64,000 nt of DNA from Hormoscilla sp. GM7CHS1pb (GTDB lineage Bacteria; Cyanobacteriota; Cyanobacteriia; Cyanobacteriales; Desertifilaceae). The notes beneath the pieces were generated by a model that was not told the origin of the DNA, did not search any database, and saw nothing but the letters and a program-made list of their open reading frames with translations. The stretch lies in contig JACONN010000002.1 of assembly GCA_014323675.1 (NCBI GenBank), forward strand, positions 2,586,001 to 2,650,000, written 5' to 3'. This document shows, piece after piece, positions 36,434-47,105 of the stretch; the first letter of the stretch is position 1, and each line of letters begins with the position of its first letter. Both the position numbers and the translations under genes were made by a program.

Positions 36434-37459
36434 CTACTTCCAACCCATGTAACAAGCAAGCTTGTACAGGACTCTCGCACCAATATTACCATCCCACTCA
36501 TCGCCACCGGGAGCCACTTCGCACAGATCGAAACCAATAATCTTTTTGCCACTTTGGACTAAAGATCGCAGCAAATAAATTGCTTCATTAAACTCTAAGC
36601 CACCGGGGACGGGAGTGCCTGTATAGGGACAATAGGAGGGATTCAATCCGTCAATATCAAAGCTAATATAAACCTTGTCAGGTAAATTGGAGATAATTTC
36701 CTGGCACTGGGCTGCCCAGGTGATGCCTTCATAAGCATTAGCTTTTAATTGCCAGTCATCAAACATGACTATTCGGCGATCGCCCCTTACCATTGCCATT
36801 TCTGCCTCACAAACATCTCGGATGCCCACCTGCACTAAGCGACTAATTTGAAGTATTTTCATAGCATTATACATAATCGAAGCATGGGAATAGGTAAATC
36901 CCTCGTAAGCTTCTCGAAGATCTGCATGGGCATCAATTTGTAAAATACCATAGTCTTCATGCCGTTCTGCTAGGGCTTGCATTAACCCCAGAGGAACGCT
37001 GTGATCTCCACCCACGAGGCCCACTAGCTTCCCTCGATCTAGCAGTTCCCGCCCTTGAGTGTAAACCCATTGGTTGAGAACCCACGAGGCGCGATTTACT
37101 GTTGCTAACTGTGGGGCGATCGCCTCATCATCAACATTACCACCTGTTGCCAGATACTCAATAATCCCTTTCGCGATCGCTCTCATGGCATAATTTTGCT
37201 CTTGGATATCCGAGTTGATGGGTATAGTTCCGCACCTCGTTTGCCAAGCTTGGGGTATATCGAAGTCGTAAAAATCTAACTGTACAGAAGCATCTAAGAT
37301 TGCTTGCGGACCATTGGCTGCACCTTCTCCGTAAGATGTCGTGACATCCCAAGGTACAGGGAGGAAAACAATTGAAGCCTCCTCAACCCCATAGGGAAAG
37401 CCAAAGAATGAGCCGTTAGGTACAGCAATGTCATTAGGATTAAAATTGGCTTGATTCAT
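36434..37459 (-). CDS. Agmatinase/ureohydrolase family protein
   Basis: 341 residues. The metal ligands are in GLVGGDHSVPLG, LQIDAHADLREAYEG and YISFDIDGLNPSYCP, followed by the GTPVPGGLEF loop. Ureohydrolases hydrolyse guanidino compounds (agmatine, arginine, guanidine and others) to urea. In cyanobacteria one member of this group (Sll1077 of Synechocystis) is a nickel-dependent guanidine hydrolase, and I cannot separate that activity from agmatinase by eye. Upstream sequence is short, and no hypAB genes lie nearby. Confidence 0.88.
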   Translation of the reverse strand: MNQANFNPNDIAVPNGSFFGFPYGVEEASIVFLPVPWDVTTSYGEGAANGPQAILDASVQLDFYDFDIPQAWQTRCGTIPINSDIQEQNYAMRAIAKGIIEYLATGGNVDDEAIAPQLATVNRASWVLNQWVYTQGRELLDRGKLVGLVGGDHSVPLGLMQALAERHEDYGILQIDAHADLREAYEGFTYSHASIMYNAMKILQISRLVQVGIRDVCEAEMAMVRGDRRIVMFDDWQLKANAYEGITWAAQCQEIISNLPDKVYISFDIDGLNPSYCPYTGTPVPGGLEFNEAIYLLRSLVQSGKKIIGFDLCEVAPGGDEWDGNIGARVLYKLACYMGWK

Positions 37460-37565
37460 TCTTTTTTGCCATCACAAATAATCGATCGCTTATCAGTTGT
37501 CAGTTGTCAGCAGCATAGTGGCAAGCATACAACCTGAGTTGGATAGTTACTTAACAACTCCGAAC

Positions 37566-37859
37566 TCATCGAAGAAAACCTTCACTAGACCTTTTGTCCA
37601 TCGCCCCCCGATCGCCTCTGGACGTAGCAGGAACTGTAAATTCATTTAAAGACCAGCGATAGTCAATGGGCAAGTTAGCCTGGTGGCAACTTTCTTCCAG
37701 TTGTCGCTGTTGGGCCAGGGCTTTTCGCAGGGTAATAATCAACTGATGGACTTTTTCCTGCTGGGGAGACTGGTTACTCACAGCTAACCATGTCTGCCGT
37801 TCTAAAAGTTGCAGTAGCAGTTCGTAGTGAATGTGAGAAGGAAGGGGAATAGGCTCCAT
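37566..37859 (-). CDS. DUF5340 family protein
   Basis: 97 residues from ATG 37859 (MEPIPLPSHIHYELLLQLLE). A longer frame to 37934 has unrelated N-terminal residues. RQTWLAVSNQSPQQEKVHQL and ITLRKALAQQRQLEESC identify this cyanobacterial helical family of unknown function. The last 30 residues are polar and variable. It precedes trpC in the same direction after a gap. Confidence 0.72.
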   Translation of the reverse strand: MEPIPLPSHIHYELLLQLLERQTWLAVSNQSPQQEKVHQLIITLRKALAQQRQLEESCHQANLPIDYRWSLNEFTVPATSRGDRGAMDKRSSEGFLR

Positions 37860-37986
37860 CGATCTAAATCTCTCAAAAAATTGTAGTGACGACTTGCGCT
37901 CATTTAATTTGCACCCAATAAAATATGATACCATCGATCCAAATTATTGAATTGATGCCTGTCCGAGCAGGCATCACGTCCTTTTC

Positions 37987-38867
37987 CTAGGGAAACAGAT
38001 GCCCGATCGCCTTTCCGGGTTCGGGCTGTTTCACCAGGGATTCGCCAATCAATACAGCAGCAGCACCCGCATCTCCAACCAGTTTCAGGTCAGCAGCAGT
38101 ATGCAGTCCCGACTCACTCACTACTAATATACCCCGTGCTTGCAAAATCTGCCCCCGCGCCTCTAGCAACTGGCAAGTTGTTTGCAAGTCTACGGAAAAA
38201 TCTTCCAAGTTGCGATTATTAATCCCGACTATGGTAACCTCTTTCAGAGCTAAAACCCGGTCTAGTTCTGCTAGGGAGTGAACTTCTATCAAAGCAGTCA
38301 TCTGCAATATTTTCGCTATCTTCACAAAGTATTCCAGATCCCGATCGCTCAGAATGGCCGCTATTAACAGCACCGCATCCGCGCCATAGATCCGGGCCAG
38401 ATATAGTTGGTAAGGATAGATGATAAACTCTTTACATAACAAGGGCAAGTCTACAGCTTTTCTGACCTGACCCAGGTTTTCAAAGCTGCCTTGAAAATAT
38501 TTGGCATCCGTTAACACCGACAGGCAAGTTGCACCCCTTCGGAGTAGGAACGGGCGATCGCCACTGGATCGAAGTCTTCACGAATCACCCCTTGAGAAGG
38601 GGAGGCTTTTTTCACCTCAGCGATGAGGGCGGGGGATGTTTTGCCGTGGCGCAGGGCCCCCACAAAATCCCGGGATGCTGGAGCGTTCTCTACCTGACGC
38701 TTCAGCTCGCTCAAAGGTATTTTTTCCCGCCTTTGGTCTATTTCCTTTTCCTTGTGCCAGACAATTTCCTCTAAGATATTCTGGGGGGCGCTATCAGGCA
38801 AGGTTACCTCATAGCGCAGGTTGAGTAGATATACCGGTGGGCTGGGAGGACGGCGACGGATTTGCAT
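37987..38867 (-). pseudogene. trpC: Indole-3-glycerol-phosphate synthase, one frameshift
   Basis: The N-terminal frame from 38867 reads [20 protein letters not shown] and [23 protein letters not shown] up to SYSEG. The second frame reads [35 protein letters not shown] and ILVVSESGL. Between them the expected GATCLS is recovered by adding one G to the GGGG run near 38538. Joined length is about 293 residues. The enzyme closes the indole ring in tryptophan synthesis and is needed by a photoautotroph, so a sequencing error is more likely than loss. It is downstream of lpd. Confidence 0.88.
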
Positions 38868-38875
38868 GAATTGCT

Positions 38876-38931
38876 AATTGTTAATTGTCCATTGCTAATT
38901 GTTAATTGTTAATTGTTGGTTGTCAATTGCT
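38876..38931. repeat. Short tandem heptamer repeats (TTAATTG/CTAATTG)
   Basis: AATTGCTAATTGTTAATTG is repeated with small changes between trpC and lpd. A related stretch (GCTAATTGCGAATGG) is at 44578-44636. Such 7-mer STRR arrays are common in filamentous cyanobacteria. Confidence 0.7.
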
Positions 38932-38961
38932 CCTCAAATTTGTCCAAATTGTTGCGAATGA

Positions 38962-39021
38962 CGGGCAGGCGAGACGCCCGCCCTACGCGGCACCCCGGGC
39001 AGGCGAGACGCCCGCCCTACG
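38962..39021. repeat. Two copies of GGGCAGGCGAGACGCCCGCC
   Basis: The 25-bp unit, ending CCCTACG, starts at 38962 and 38997, 35 bp apart. Each unit can fold on GGGCG/CGCCC. The second runs into the lpd stop codon. Confidence 0.8.
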
Positions 39022-40450
39022 TATGAGACATGGCCCGTTTATAAGCATCGTCCAGGACTTCTGAAAGCGTGGGATGGGTGTGAACCAGATGGCCCAGGCG
39101 GTTGACTGACTGACGATCGGCGATCGCCGATGCTGCTTCGTGGATCAGATCCGAGGCGTGGGCGCCCAGAATGTGGACTCCCAGCAGTTCCCCCGTATCT
39201 TGACGATAGATGACTTTGGCAATCCCGTCCGTTTCCCCAGAGGCGATCGCCTTAGAGTTACCCTTAAAGTAGGTCCGTACTGAGGCCACTTCAAACCCTT
39301 GGTCGGCACCCAATTCCTTGGCCTGGGGTTCGGTCATGCCCACATAGCTAATTTCTGGATGAGTAAAAGCTGCTGCGGGGATACTGGTATAGTCTACTTC
39401 TCGATCGCGCCCGCAAACATTTTCCACCACCGTAATGCCTTGGGCCGATGCCGCGTGGGCCAGCATCATCTTACCAGTTGCGTCCCCAATGGCCCACAAA
39501 TGGGGCACGGGTTCCCCGGAAGCTAACACTGCCATTTTGTCATTAACGGGAATAAAGCCTCTGCGGTCCAGTTCCACACCTAATAATTCCAACCCCATAT
39601 TTTTCGCCACCGGGATGCGTCCCGTTGCCACCAGACAAGCATCTACTTCCAGAACCTCTACTACTTCTTTCGTTTTCGCATCTGCCAGTTCAATTACTAC
39701 TGGCGAACCCGGAGTCACCTTTTTCGCCAGCATGCCCACCTTAGTTTCTATATCACGAGGATCGATCAGTACGCGCTTGGCCAATTTAGCAATATCCGGG
39801 TCAAAAGCTGGCATTAGCTTGTCTAAGGCTTCGATCATGGTAATTTCGCAGCCTAGGGCCGTGTAGATGTCGGAAAACTCCAAGCCAATATAGCCGCTGC
39901 CGATAATCGCCACCCAAGATGGCAGCCACTCTAGCTTCAAGGCATCATCGCTAGTAAACACTGTGGTTGCATCTATTTCAATCCCTGGAGGCACCCCGGG
40001 GACCGAACCGGGCGCCAGGATGATATCTTTGGCCGTAATGGTTTTCTCGCCTGCATCCGTGGCCACCGTTACCTTTTGCGGACCCGCTACCTTACCCCAA
40101 CCTTTTATGGTATCTACCCCCAGGCGTTTGAGGCTATTGGTCATGTCCCCCCGGATTTTGCTGACGATGTTGGCCGCATGGTCCGCGATCGCCTGGCGGT
40201 CGAACTCCACTCCGGCTATCTGAATGCCCAAAGTTTTCAGATGGTGGGCATCATGCAGTTCTCGCACCCGTCCTGCTGCTGCCAGCAGGGCTTTTGAAGG
40301 AATGCAACCGCGATTAATACAGGTTCCTCCCATCTCTCCTGCTTCCACTATTGCCGTATGCAGTCCGCAGCTAACCGCATGTATGGCAGCGCCATGTCCG
40401 CCCACCCCTGCACCGATAATCGCCAAATCGTAATCAAAATCTTGAGACAT
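39017..40450 (-). CDS. lpd: Dihydrolipoyl dehydrogenase
   Basis: 477 residues from ATG 40450 ([20 protein letters not shown]). The redox-active disulfide is in [16 protein letters not shown], the NAD motif in [15 protein letters not shown], and the dimer interface His-Glu pair in [12 protein letters not shown]. It is the E3 component of pyruvate dehydrogenase and related complexes and of the glycine cleavage system. The order TrmH methyltransferase, lpd, trpC on one strand is common in cyanobacteria. The frame is intact. Confidence 0.95.
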   Translation of the reverse strand: MSQDFDYDLAIIGAGVGGHGAAIHAVSCGLHTAIVEAGEMGGTCINRGCIPSKALLAAAGRVRELHDAHHLKTLGIQIAGVEFDRQAIADHAANIVSKIRGDMTNSLKRLGVDTIKGWGKVAGPQKVTVATDAGEKTITAKDIILAPGSVPGVPPGIEIDATTVFTSDDALKLEWLPSWVAIIGSGYIGLEFSDIYTALGCEITMIEALDKLMPAFDPDIAKLAKRVLIDPRDIETKVGMLAKKVTPGSPVVIELADAKTKEVVEVLEVDACLVATGRIPVAKNMGLELLGVELDRRGFIPVNDKMAVLASGEPVPHLWAIGDATGKMMLAHAASAQGITVVENVCGRDREVDYTSIPAAAFTHPEISYVGMTEPQAKELGADQGFEVASVRTYFKGNSKAIASGETDGIAKVIYRQDTGELLGVHILGAHASDLIHEAASAIADRQSVNRLGHLVHTHPTLSEVLDDAYKRAMSHT

Positions 40451-40565
40451 CCTAAACTCCATGTGCCCGATCGCCTTTTATCCTAGCCGAATAAACCCGA
40501 ACATTAAGCATACCTAAGGTAATTTTACCGTCTCCACTCACCTGCAACCGTTTTTTTCTGGGTAC

Positions 40566-40612
40566 TTCGATGTCTCCCGGACGCACGGCGAAAACCCGGG
40601 AGACATCGATGC
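40566..40612. repeat. Palindrome CGATGTCTCCCGG...CCGGGAGACATCG
   Basis: Thirteen-base arms with a loop of about 20 bases, in the gap between lpd and the methyltransferase. Relatives occur at 59571-59637 and 63810-63875. Confidence 0.8.
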
Positions 40613-40714
40613 CATATCGCTCAAGCGATCGCACAATCTATCGGTGCTGCTATATCCATGCAACTTAGGCCAATTTTAATGTTTTTTATTATACTGGAGT
40701 CAATCCATTATGAG

Positions 40715-41518
40715 TCAAGAAGAACAACATCTGCGGATTTCTGCCGGGCCTTGGCGTTGGGCCTCGTACAAAACTAAGGCAGCGGCGATCGCCGCATTTA
40801 AGGACTCTACCCCATTAGCTAGGGGGATTTTCACTTGCCGATCGGCCATAGATGCCAAATCAGGGGATAAACCCGCACCTTCATTGCCCAGCAAAATCAG
40901 CGTGGGACAGCTCAAATCTATCTCCCAGTATATCCGATCCGCCAGAGGAGATGTTGCCACTACCTGTATTCCCTGCTGTTGGCAGCGATAGACGAGATCT
41001 TTTAAGTCGGGACTGACTGCTACTGGCAACCGGAACCATTCACCGGCTGAGGCCCGCAATAGCTTGGGATGGTGGATATCCACGCTGTCGGCACTCAGCC
41101 ACAAACCCTCGGCACCGGCTGCTACCGCAGTTCTCATCATTGTACCCAAGTTGCCAGGGTCTTGCACTTTCTCCAATGCTAACCCTAATCTTGTTGGAAG
41201 TACCGCTGACTGCGATCGCGGCTGGGCCGCAGCCACGACCCCATCGGGATGGACGGTGGTGGCGATCGCCTGCATCACCTCAGGAGAGACTAACTCGGTG
41301 CGCTGGCACCGTCGGCAGGCATTTTCCCAGAGGGGGCCATGACCTGCCAACCAATCGGGAGTACACAAAACCGTCACCAGGGGATAATCCACAGCACAGG
41401 CGACTTCCAGCAAATGGGTGCCTTCCAGCAGAAACAACTGCTGTTCGCGACGCCCTTGAGGATGGTGCAGCTTTCTGAGCTGCTTTACCAGGGGGTTTTT
41501 CCGACTGGTCAATATCAT
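40715..41518 (-). CDS. TrmH/SpoU family RNA 2'-O-methyltransferase
   Basis: 267 residues from ATG 41518 (MILTSRKNPLVKQLRKLHHP). The knot motifs are EKVQDPGNLGTMMRTAVAAG, LILLGNEGAGLSPDLASMA and VKIPLANGVESLNAAIAAAL. The family methylates ribose in rRNA or tRNA using SAM and a trefoil knot. The start codon lies two bases after the 3' end of tRNA-Leu on the same strand. Frames extending upstream would pass through the tRNA, so this start is the only reasonable one. Confidence 0.92.
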   Translation of the reverse strand: MILTSRKNPLVKQLRKLHHPQGRREQQLFLLEGTHLLEVACAVDYPLVTVLCTPDWLAGHGPLWENACRRCQRTELVSPEVMQAIATTVHPDGVVAAAQPRSQSAVLPTRLGLALEKVQDPGNLGTMMRTAVAAGAEGLWLSADSVDIHHPKLLRASAGEWFRLPVAVSPDLKDLVYRCQQQGIQVVATSPLADRIYWEIDLSCPTLILLGNEGAGLSPDLASMADRQVKIPLANGVESLNAAIAAALVLYEAQRQGPAEIRRCCSS

Positions 41519-41520
41519 AT

Positions 41521-41603
41521 GCGGAACCGGGGACTTGAACCCCGAAGTCCTTGCGGACACTAGAACCTGAATCTAGCGCGTCTACCAATTCCGCCAGTTC
41601 CGC
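41521..41603 (-). tRNA. tRNA-Leu (CAG anticodon)
   Basis: The minus strand starts GCGGAACTGGCGGAATTGGT and ends CCCCGGTTCCGC, and the seven-base acceptor arms pair fully. The anticodon stem is CTAGA/TCTAG with loop TTCAGGT, giving CAG. A long variable arm (GTCCGCAAGGAC) and the TTCAAGT T-loop are as expected for class II tRNA-Leu. CCA is not encoded. Confidence 0.96.
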
Positions 41604-41706
41604 TTATCTAGTGCAGTGAAAACTGCCCTTAACTATCATGATGCATTTTTTCTGATTCGTCAACCCCAAGAGCCAAAAAAATTTTTTTTCTTCCCCGAGG
41701 CTGACA

Positions 41707-41736
41707 CCGGTCCATCATGGCGCCATGATGGACCGG
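41707..41736. repeat. Perfect 30-bp palindrome
   Basis: CCGGTCCATCATGGC is followed immediately by its own reverse complement. It lies about 100 bp upstream of the tRNA and just beyond the end of the PIN-domain gene, and could end transcription in either direction. Confidence 0.85.
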
Positions 41737-41773
41737 GTCGATCTACCATCGGGTTTAGGGGTGGAGATTGGGA

Positions 41774-42228
41774 TTATCCGTCAGCAAACCTATGGCTGCG
41801 CCACGCTGCGCGATCAGCAGCAGCAGCGGTCAGCAGGCGATCGTCCGCCGTTAGAAATACCAGAGATGTCGTTTCCAGACGGAATTGGGCTAACATTGCC
41901 GATGCCAATTGTACGGCATCATAGGCACGCAGCGGATGTACTAATAGCAGTAATCCAGCTAATTCTAGGAGCATTTCGCAGGGCTCGATCGCCTCATACT
42001 GGTTTGCTAGGTCAATGTTAAAGATTTCGATCGCCTGGTTCACCTGAGCAGCAGACAATCTTCCTTCCCGATAACGCACGTCGAAGGCACTGATAATTTC
42101 TACTCTGGTGATTTCGGCAATATGATGTTGCCAGTATCCGGGGCGGCGAGTGCTTCTATCCAGGGAGTTCCGACTTCGCTGACATAGCGTTTGAAGATGG
42201 CGCTGGTATCCAAGAAGTAGGTAGTCAC
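41774..42228 (-). pseudogene. PIN-domain (VapC-like) toxin, one frameshift
   Basis: From GTG 42228 the frame reads VTTYFLDTSAIFKRYVSEVG, the PIN start with its first acid (LDTSA). After GNII a shift moves to AEITRVEIISAFDV and YREGRLSAAQVN, then LRAYDAVQLASAM and LVFLTADDRLLTAAAA with the later acids. One missing or extra base near 42120 accounts for the break. It overlaps the previous gene's stop (GTGA), as toxin genes often do with their antitoxin. Confidence 0.8.
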
Positions 42229-43253
42229 CAGGGCCCCCTTTGCTCGATCGCGATTTCTGAAAGCGGTTTCCCAGGGATTTTCCCCAGTTCCTCCGCTAGT
42301 TGATGGCGTTCTGCTTCCACAGCGGGATCTACTTTACCCGTCGGCTTTCGGATCTTCACCTGCTGGGCTGCTTTTTCCAATAGAGTCTGGATCTGCTGCC
42401 TAGTCTCTGGCTCCACCGGTGGCACTCGGAACCGTACTTCCAAGCATACATGTTCTGATTCGCTCAAGGAAACCGGATGCAATGGCGGTGTCTGGAGCAT
42501 GCCGCGTCCTTCAGGACAAGAGCATGCGGAAGACGCCGAAGCAGTACCCCGTTGGGTTGCACTGCTCTGATAGTTTCTGACATTGTTCTGTGTTTGGGTT
42601 GGCTGGGCATCTACCTCTGCGCCATTATCGATTAATAAAGCTGCTATTCGATCGGCGTTACAGGATACACTTAAGTGAAGTGGGGTATATTTTGGATTTG
42701 TTTTAGCATTAACTTCGGCACCGTTTTCAATCAGCAACAGTGCCATATCTCTTATCCCTTTAACTGGCACTAAATGCAGTGAAATACAGCCATTCTTATC
42801 TTTTTCATTAACATCGGCCCCCTGCTGGATTAGCAAATTTACTACCTCTGAGTGACCATTTCCTACTGCCCAATGCAGTGGAGTAGCGCCATCATCTCTT
42901 TTGGCATTCACATCGGCACTGTTAGCTATCAGTAGTGCTACTATTTCCTGATGCCCGTCTTGCGCTGCATAGTACACAGTACTATAGTCATTATTATTTT
43001 TTGCATTAACATCTCCACCTCGTTCTAGATATTTTCTAACCCTATCAATATTTCCGTCGCGTGCTGCATAGAAGATACTATTTTTAGTAGTAAACATCCC
43101 TGCTAGGATTATTGCTAGCGGTGCAGCCGTCAAAAATCCTACTGCAACCAATTCCTCTTTAATCAATTGAAAATTTATTAGTATGTCTGCAAGAAGAAGA
43201 GATATCCACAGCACGTAGGTTTGCAATTTAATCTCGTGAAATCTTCCTTGCAT
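42225..43253 (-). CDS. Membrane-anchored ankyrin-repeat protein with an antitoxin-like C-terminal tail
   Basis: 342 residues from ATG 43253. Two hydrophobic segments come first (YVLWISLLLADILI and LTAAPLAIILAGMF). Four to five ankyrin repeats follow, such as TPLHWAVGNGHSEVVNLLIQ and AALLIDNGAEVDAQ. After about residue 230 the sequence changes to a composition unlike ankyrins, and the last 90 residues end AEELGKIPGKPLSEIAIEQR. That tail overlaps the PIN toxin by four bases. The tail has its own ATG at 42500, so an ankyrin gene may have been fused to, or inserted next to, a small antitoxin. Confidence 0.75.
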   Translation of the reverse strand: MQGRFHEIKLQTYVLWISLLLADILINFQLIKEELVAVGFLTAAPLAIILAGMFTTKNSIFYAARDGNIDRVRKYLERGGDVNAKNNNDYSTVYYAAQDGHQEIVALLIANSADVNAKRDDGATPLHWAVGNGHSEVVNLLIQQGADVNEKDKNGCISLHLVPVKGIRDMALLLIENGAEVNAKTNPKYTPLHLSVSCNADRIAALLIDNGAEVDAQPTQTQNNVRNYQSSATQRGTASASSACSCPEGRGMLQTPPLHPVSLSESEHVCLEVRFRVPPVEPETRQQIQTLLEKAAQQVKIRKPTGKVDPAVEAERHQLAEELGKIPGKPLSEIAIEQRGPW

Positions 43254-43304
43254 TAAATTTTCTCCATATAGCGACTGTTGGTGGGCATTGCCCACCCTAC
43301 CATC

Positions 43305-44570
43305 TTAACCGAAAATGCTGCCAAAAAACTCGACAGCTTCTTGCAAGGCGGCGATGAACCGGTCAATTTCTTCCCGGGTGTTGTAGAAATACAAACTCGC
43401 CCTGGCAGTTGACTGCACCCCCAAGGCCCGATGTAATGGCTGCGTGCAATGATGTCCTGCCCGAATTGCTACCCCAGCTTGGTCTAAAATTGTAGATAGG
43501 TCGTGGGGGTGAACGTCTCCCGCTGTAAATGATGCTAATGCTGCCCTTCCTTCCCCGTTAGCTTTCGGTTGGGGTCCGTAAACTTGCACTTCCGGTATTT
43601 TACCCAATTGCTCGAATAAATAAGCTGTCAATTCTGCTTCATAAGCGTGAATTTTATCCATGCCAATGTTCGTCAGGTAATCTACTGCTGCACCTAGGGC
43701 GATCGCCTCTCCAATGGCCGGAGTTCCCGCCTCAAACTTATGCGGCACATCTGCATAGGTAGCATGTTCCAGAAACACGTCGGCAATCATCTCGCCACCG
43801 CCCAAAAATGGCGGCATCGATCGCAGTAATTCCCGTTTCCCATACAGAAACCCTATGCCCGTGGGGCCGCACATCTTATGTCCGGAAGCCACCAGCCAGT
43901 CACAATCGATCGCCTGCACGTCAACTGCCATATGGGGGACACTTTGGCAAGCATCTATTAACACTTTTGCCCCATATTGATGGGCGATCGCGCAAATTTT
44001 ATGTACCGGATTAATACAACCGATCGTATTAGAAACATGAACGACAGCCACCAGTTTAGTCTTATCGGAAACCAGAGACTTAAAATGATCTAGATCGAAT
44101 TCCTCATTAGCAGTCAGTTCCACAAACTTGAGCACAGCACCAGTTTTTTGAGCAATCATCTGCCAGGGAATCAAATTACTGTGATGTTCCATCACCGAGA
44201 GAATAATTTCATCTCCCTGTTGTAAATTATTCAAGCCCCAACTGTAGGCGACTAAATTAATCGCTTCACTAGCATTGCGGGTGTAAACAATTTCTTCCCG
44301 CACCGCAGCATTAATAAAACTGGCAATTTTATCCCGCGTCCCCTCATAAGCATCTGTTGCTTTACCGCTGAGGGTATGAACTCCCCGATGCACGTTAGAA
44401 TTATACTCCGAGTAATAATCCCGCAAAGTATTTAAAACAGCGATCGGCTTTTGGGAAGTAGCAGCATTATCCAGGTAAACCAGGGGTTTGCCATTAACTT
44501 CCTGCTGCAAAATTGGGAAGTCACCGCGAGTTAAGGCAGCAAGAGTTATTTCCTGAGTGAGAGTCATCAT
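43305..44570 (-). CDS. sufS: Cysteine desulfurase SufS
   Basis: 421 residues. The PLP lysine is in [19 protein letters not shown] and the catalytic cysteine in [36 protein letters not shown] is also typical of the group II desulfurases (SufS/CsdA). SufS takes sulfur from cysteine for Fe-S cluster assembly on SufBCD. It follows sufD on the same strand after 160 bp that contain a stem-loop, so it may be partly independent. Confidence 0.95.
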   Translation of the reverse strand: MMTLTQEITLAALTRGDFPILQQEVNGKPLVYLDNAATSQKPIAVLNTLRDYYSEYNSNVHRGVHTLSGKATDAYEGTRDKIASFINAAVREEIVYTRNASEAINLVAYSWGLNNLQQGDEIILSVMEHHSNLIPWQMIAQKTGAVLKFVELTANEEFDLDHFKSLVSDKTKLVAVVHVSNTIGCINPVHKICAIAHQYGAKVLIDACQSVPHMAVDVQAIDCDWLVASGHKMCGPTGIGFLYGKRELLRSMPPFLGGGEMIADVFLEHATYADVPHKFEAGTPAIGEAIALGAAVDYLTNIGMDKIHAYEAELTAYLFEQLGKIPEVQVYGPQPKANGEGRAALASFTAGDVHPHDLSTILDQAGVAIRAGHHCTQPLHRALGVQSTARASLYFYNTREEIDRFIAALQEAVEFFGSIFG

Positions 44571-44577
44571 AATCTTT

Positions 44578-44738
44578 GCGAATGGCTAATTGTGAATGGT
44601 GAATGGCTAATTGCGAATGGCTAATTGCTAATTGTTGAGATGTTAGATATCCTCACATCTTGCACCTGCGGGCCGTGAAACTAAACGTTTTCTCTATAAG
44701 GCTTCCAGTGGGTTTTAACCCACGGCGGGCCTTATCGG
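44578..44738. repeat. Heptamer repeats and a stem-loop between sufD and sufS
   Basis: GCTAATTGTGAATGG-type heptamer repeats (44578-44636) are followed by a stem-loop, ATAAGGCTTCCAGTGGGTTT then AACCCACGGCGGGCCTTAT (44697-44738), at the end of sufD. It lacks a T run. Confidence 0.6.
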
Positions 44739-46087
44739 CAAGCTACACAGCGTGATAGCATTTGCTTTAAGGAAGCCACGGGAATGCGATCGAGAATTTC
44801 GCCAGCAAAGGCATCAACTAGCAAATTGCGGCTAGTTTCCCGGTTTAAACCGCGACTTTGCAGATAAAATACCTCCTCTGGGTCTAGCTGACCGACAGTG
44901 GCACCGTGAGCGCATTTGACATTATCAGCAGTAATCTCCAACTGAGGTTTAGTGTCCACCCGGGCTTGGGGCGACAGTAATAAGTTACGATTTAACTGTG
45001 CCGCATCTGTTAGCTGGGCGGGTTTGGGGACAAAGATTTTACCGTTAAAGACTGCATGGGCTTTGCCATCTACAATGCACTTGTGCAACTGCTTGCTAGT
45101 ACCATTGGCATGATTGTACCCGATCGCGCTATGGGTATCTGCCAACTGTGCGCCCGAAATCTGGGTCAAACCATTGAGAGTCGTGTAAGTACCCTCACCA
45201 TTTTGCCATACTTCCAGATTATGCCGAGATAACCTGGCCCCCAAGCTAATGGCATTACAAGTATAGCGGCTATCCCGGGCTTGGGCGATCGCGCTTTTAC
45301 CAATATGAAAAGCCACGCCCGCTTCTCGTTGCAGTCTCGTGTGGTTGACCTCAGCATTTTGCCCCACCCAAATTTCCGTCACCGCATTAGTAAAATAAGG
45401 GTTAGGAAGCAGGGCATCCGGGCAACTGACAGTTGCGGTGTAATCTTCAACTATGGTAACAGTACTATTCGCCTCCGCTACCACCAGACAGCGGGGCCCA
45501 GAAATAGTCGCCACTTCGCCCCTAGTTGAGATAAACAGCAGATGAATGGGTTGCGATACCACCTGATTTTTCGGCACCCAAACTATAGCCCCATCTGTCA
45601 TACTAGCTGTATTGAGGGCTGTAAATACCTCCTCGGCACCCCGTTGCCTTGCCAGATAGTTTTGCAACTCTGCTGGCGGGATCTTGCCTGCCAACAAATT
45701 CCCCACAAACACATTTTCTGGCAACCCACTCACATCTGACAACTGCGGTGCATAAATGCCATTGACAAATACCAAGCAGCTACTATCTGCTTCGGCCAGA
45801 CTCAACTCCCTGACACCCGATACCTTATCGCTGCTAACCTCTGCAAACTTCACCTGCAACAAGGGCGACAAGTCCGTAAACCGCCATTCTTCATCCCGCT
45901 TAGTCGGAAAAATACTTTCCATGACTAACACCGCCGCCTGTTCCCGCATTGCTTGCAACCACGCAGTCATTTCCCCTGCTTGGCCTTCGGGTTCCCGACG
46001 CCCTTCCAGTAACTCTATCAGATAGCGATCGCGCTCGTTCGCCTTCTTATCGGAGTCCAAAATTCTCTCAACAGAAGCTATACTCAT
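44732..46087 (-). CDS. sufD: SufD, Fe-S assembly scaffold protein
   Basis: 451 residues from ATG 46087. [14 protein letters not shown] is the conserved N-terminal SufB/SufD motif. The C-terminal beta-helix includes [18 protein letters not shown] and [20 protein letters not shown]. SufD forms the SufBC2D complex that builds clusters. Its start overlaps the sufC stop (ATGA), which shows translational coupling. Confidence 0.95.
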   Translation of the reverse strand: MSIASVERILDSDKKANERDRYLIELLEGRREPEGQAGEMTAWLQAMREQAAVLVMESIFPTKRDEEWRFTDLSPLLQVKFAEVSSDKVSGVRELSLAEADSSCLVFVNGIYAPQLSDVSGLPENVFVGNLLAGKIPPAELQNYLARQRGAEEVFTALNTASMTDGAIVWVPKNQVVSQPIHLLFISTRGEVATISGPRCLVVAEANSTVTIVEDYTATVSCPDALLPNPYFTNAVTEIWVGQNAEVNHTRLQREAGVAFHIGKSAIAQARDSRYTCNAISLGARLSRHNLEVWQNGEGTYTTLNGLTQISGAQLADTHSAIGYNHANGTSKQLHKCIVDGKAHAVFNGKIFVPKPAQLTDAAQLNRNLLLSPQARVDTKPQLEITADNVKCAHGATVGQLDPEEVFYLQSRGLNRETSRNLLVDAFAGEILDRIPVASLKQMLSRCVACR

Positions 46088-46887
46088 ACTGCTGCACCTA
46101 CCTTTACTGCATCTTCTGCATCTGGAGCGATCGCCCAATCATAACCACGGGACTCCAGTTCCAGGGCCAATTCCTTCCTGCCAGTAGTCAGAATCTTTCC
46201 ACCTGCCATCACGTGAACATAGTCGGGGACAATATAATCGAGTAACCGTTGGTAATGGGTAATCATGAGAGTAGCATTTTCTGGTCTTGCCAACTGGTTC
46301 ACCCCGGAAGCGACAATCTTCAAAGCATCAATATCCAAACCAGAATCCGTCTCATCCAGAATTGCCAAGGTCGGTTCCAGTAAAGCCATTTGCAGAATTT
46401 CATTCCGCTTCTTCTCACCACCAGAAAAGCCCTCATTCAGACTTCTACTCAAAAAGGCCGGATTCATCTTCACCAGTTCCAGCTTTTCTTCTACCAAATC
46501 TTGAAAATCAAAAGAATCTAATTCTTCCATTCCCCGTTGCTTGAGACGGGAATTGTAAGCGACCCGCAAGAAATCGAGATTGCTGACACCGGGAATTTCC
46601 ATGGGATACTGAAAAGCCAGAAACACCCCAGACAGGGCCCTGTCTTCCGGTTCCATCTCCAGCAGATTTTCTCCTTTGAAGAGTACCTCCCCGCCAGTGA
46701 CTTCATAAGCTGGATGACCTGCTAATACCTTAGAAAAGGTACTCTTTCCCGATCCATTCGGTCCCATGATAGCATGGATTTCTCCAGCCTTAATTTCCAG
46801 ATTCAAACCCTTAAGAATCTGGGTACCATCCACATCCGCTGTTAAATTTCGGACAGACAAAATTACTCCGCTGTTTTCAACGATCAT
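46084..46887 (-). CDS. sufC: SufC, Fe-S assembly ATPase
   Basis: 267 residues. [20 protein letters not shown] (Walker A), [18 protein letters not shown] (signature) and [20 protein letters not shown] (Walker B) are clear. SufC powers the SufBCD scaffold. In most cyanobacteria sufB lies just upstream. Here 46888-47100 has no sufB, so it must be elsewhere or lost. Confidence 0.95.
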   Translation of the reverse strand: MIVENSGVILSVRNLTADVDGTQILKGLNLEIKAGEIHAIMGPNGSGKSTFSKVLAGHPAYEVTGGEVLFKGENLLEMEPEDRALSGVFLAFQYPMEIPGVSNLDFLRVAYNSRLKQRGMEELDSFDFQDLVEEKLELVKMNPAFLSRSLNEGFSGGEKKRNEILQMALLEPTLAILDETDSGLDIDALKIVASGVNQLARPENATLMITHYQRLLDYIVPDYVHVMAGGKILTTGRKELALELESRGYDWAIAPDAEDAVKVGAAV

Positions 46888-47105
46888 TCCTTACCTCTTC
46901 TGATATATTTTCTCCTTCATTGCCTTTTGACCCCAGCGCATAAAGCCTTATGGCGACAATCTTGCTTAGTTTAATGGAATGGCGCTTACCCCCCGTACTT
47001 TTTGCTATCCTGTTTCCGCCCACATCTGTTACTTTATAACCCGGTTGGTCGTAATTGTCTGTCAATTAATCATAGTTCTGATGAGCCTACTCATGACTAT
47101 AGCAC

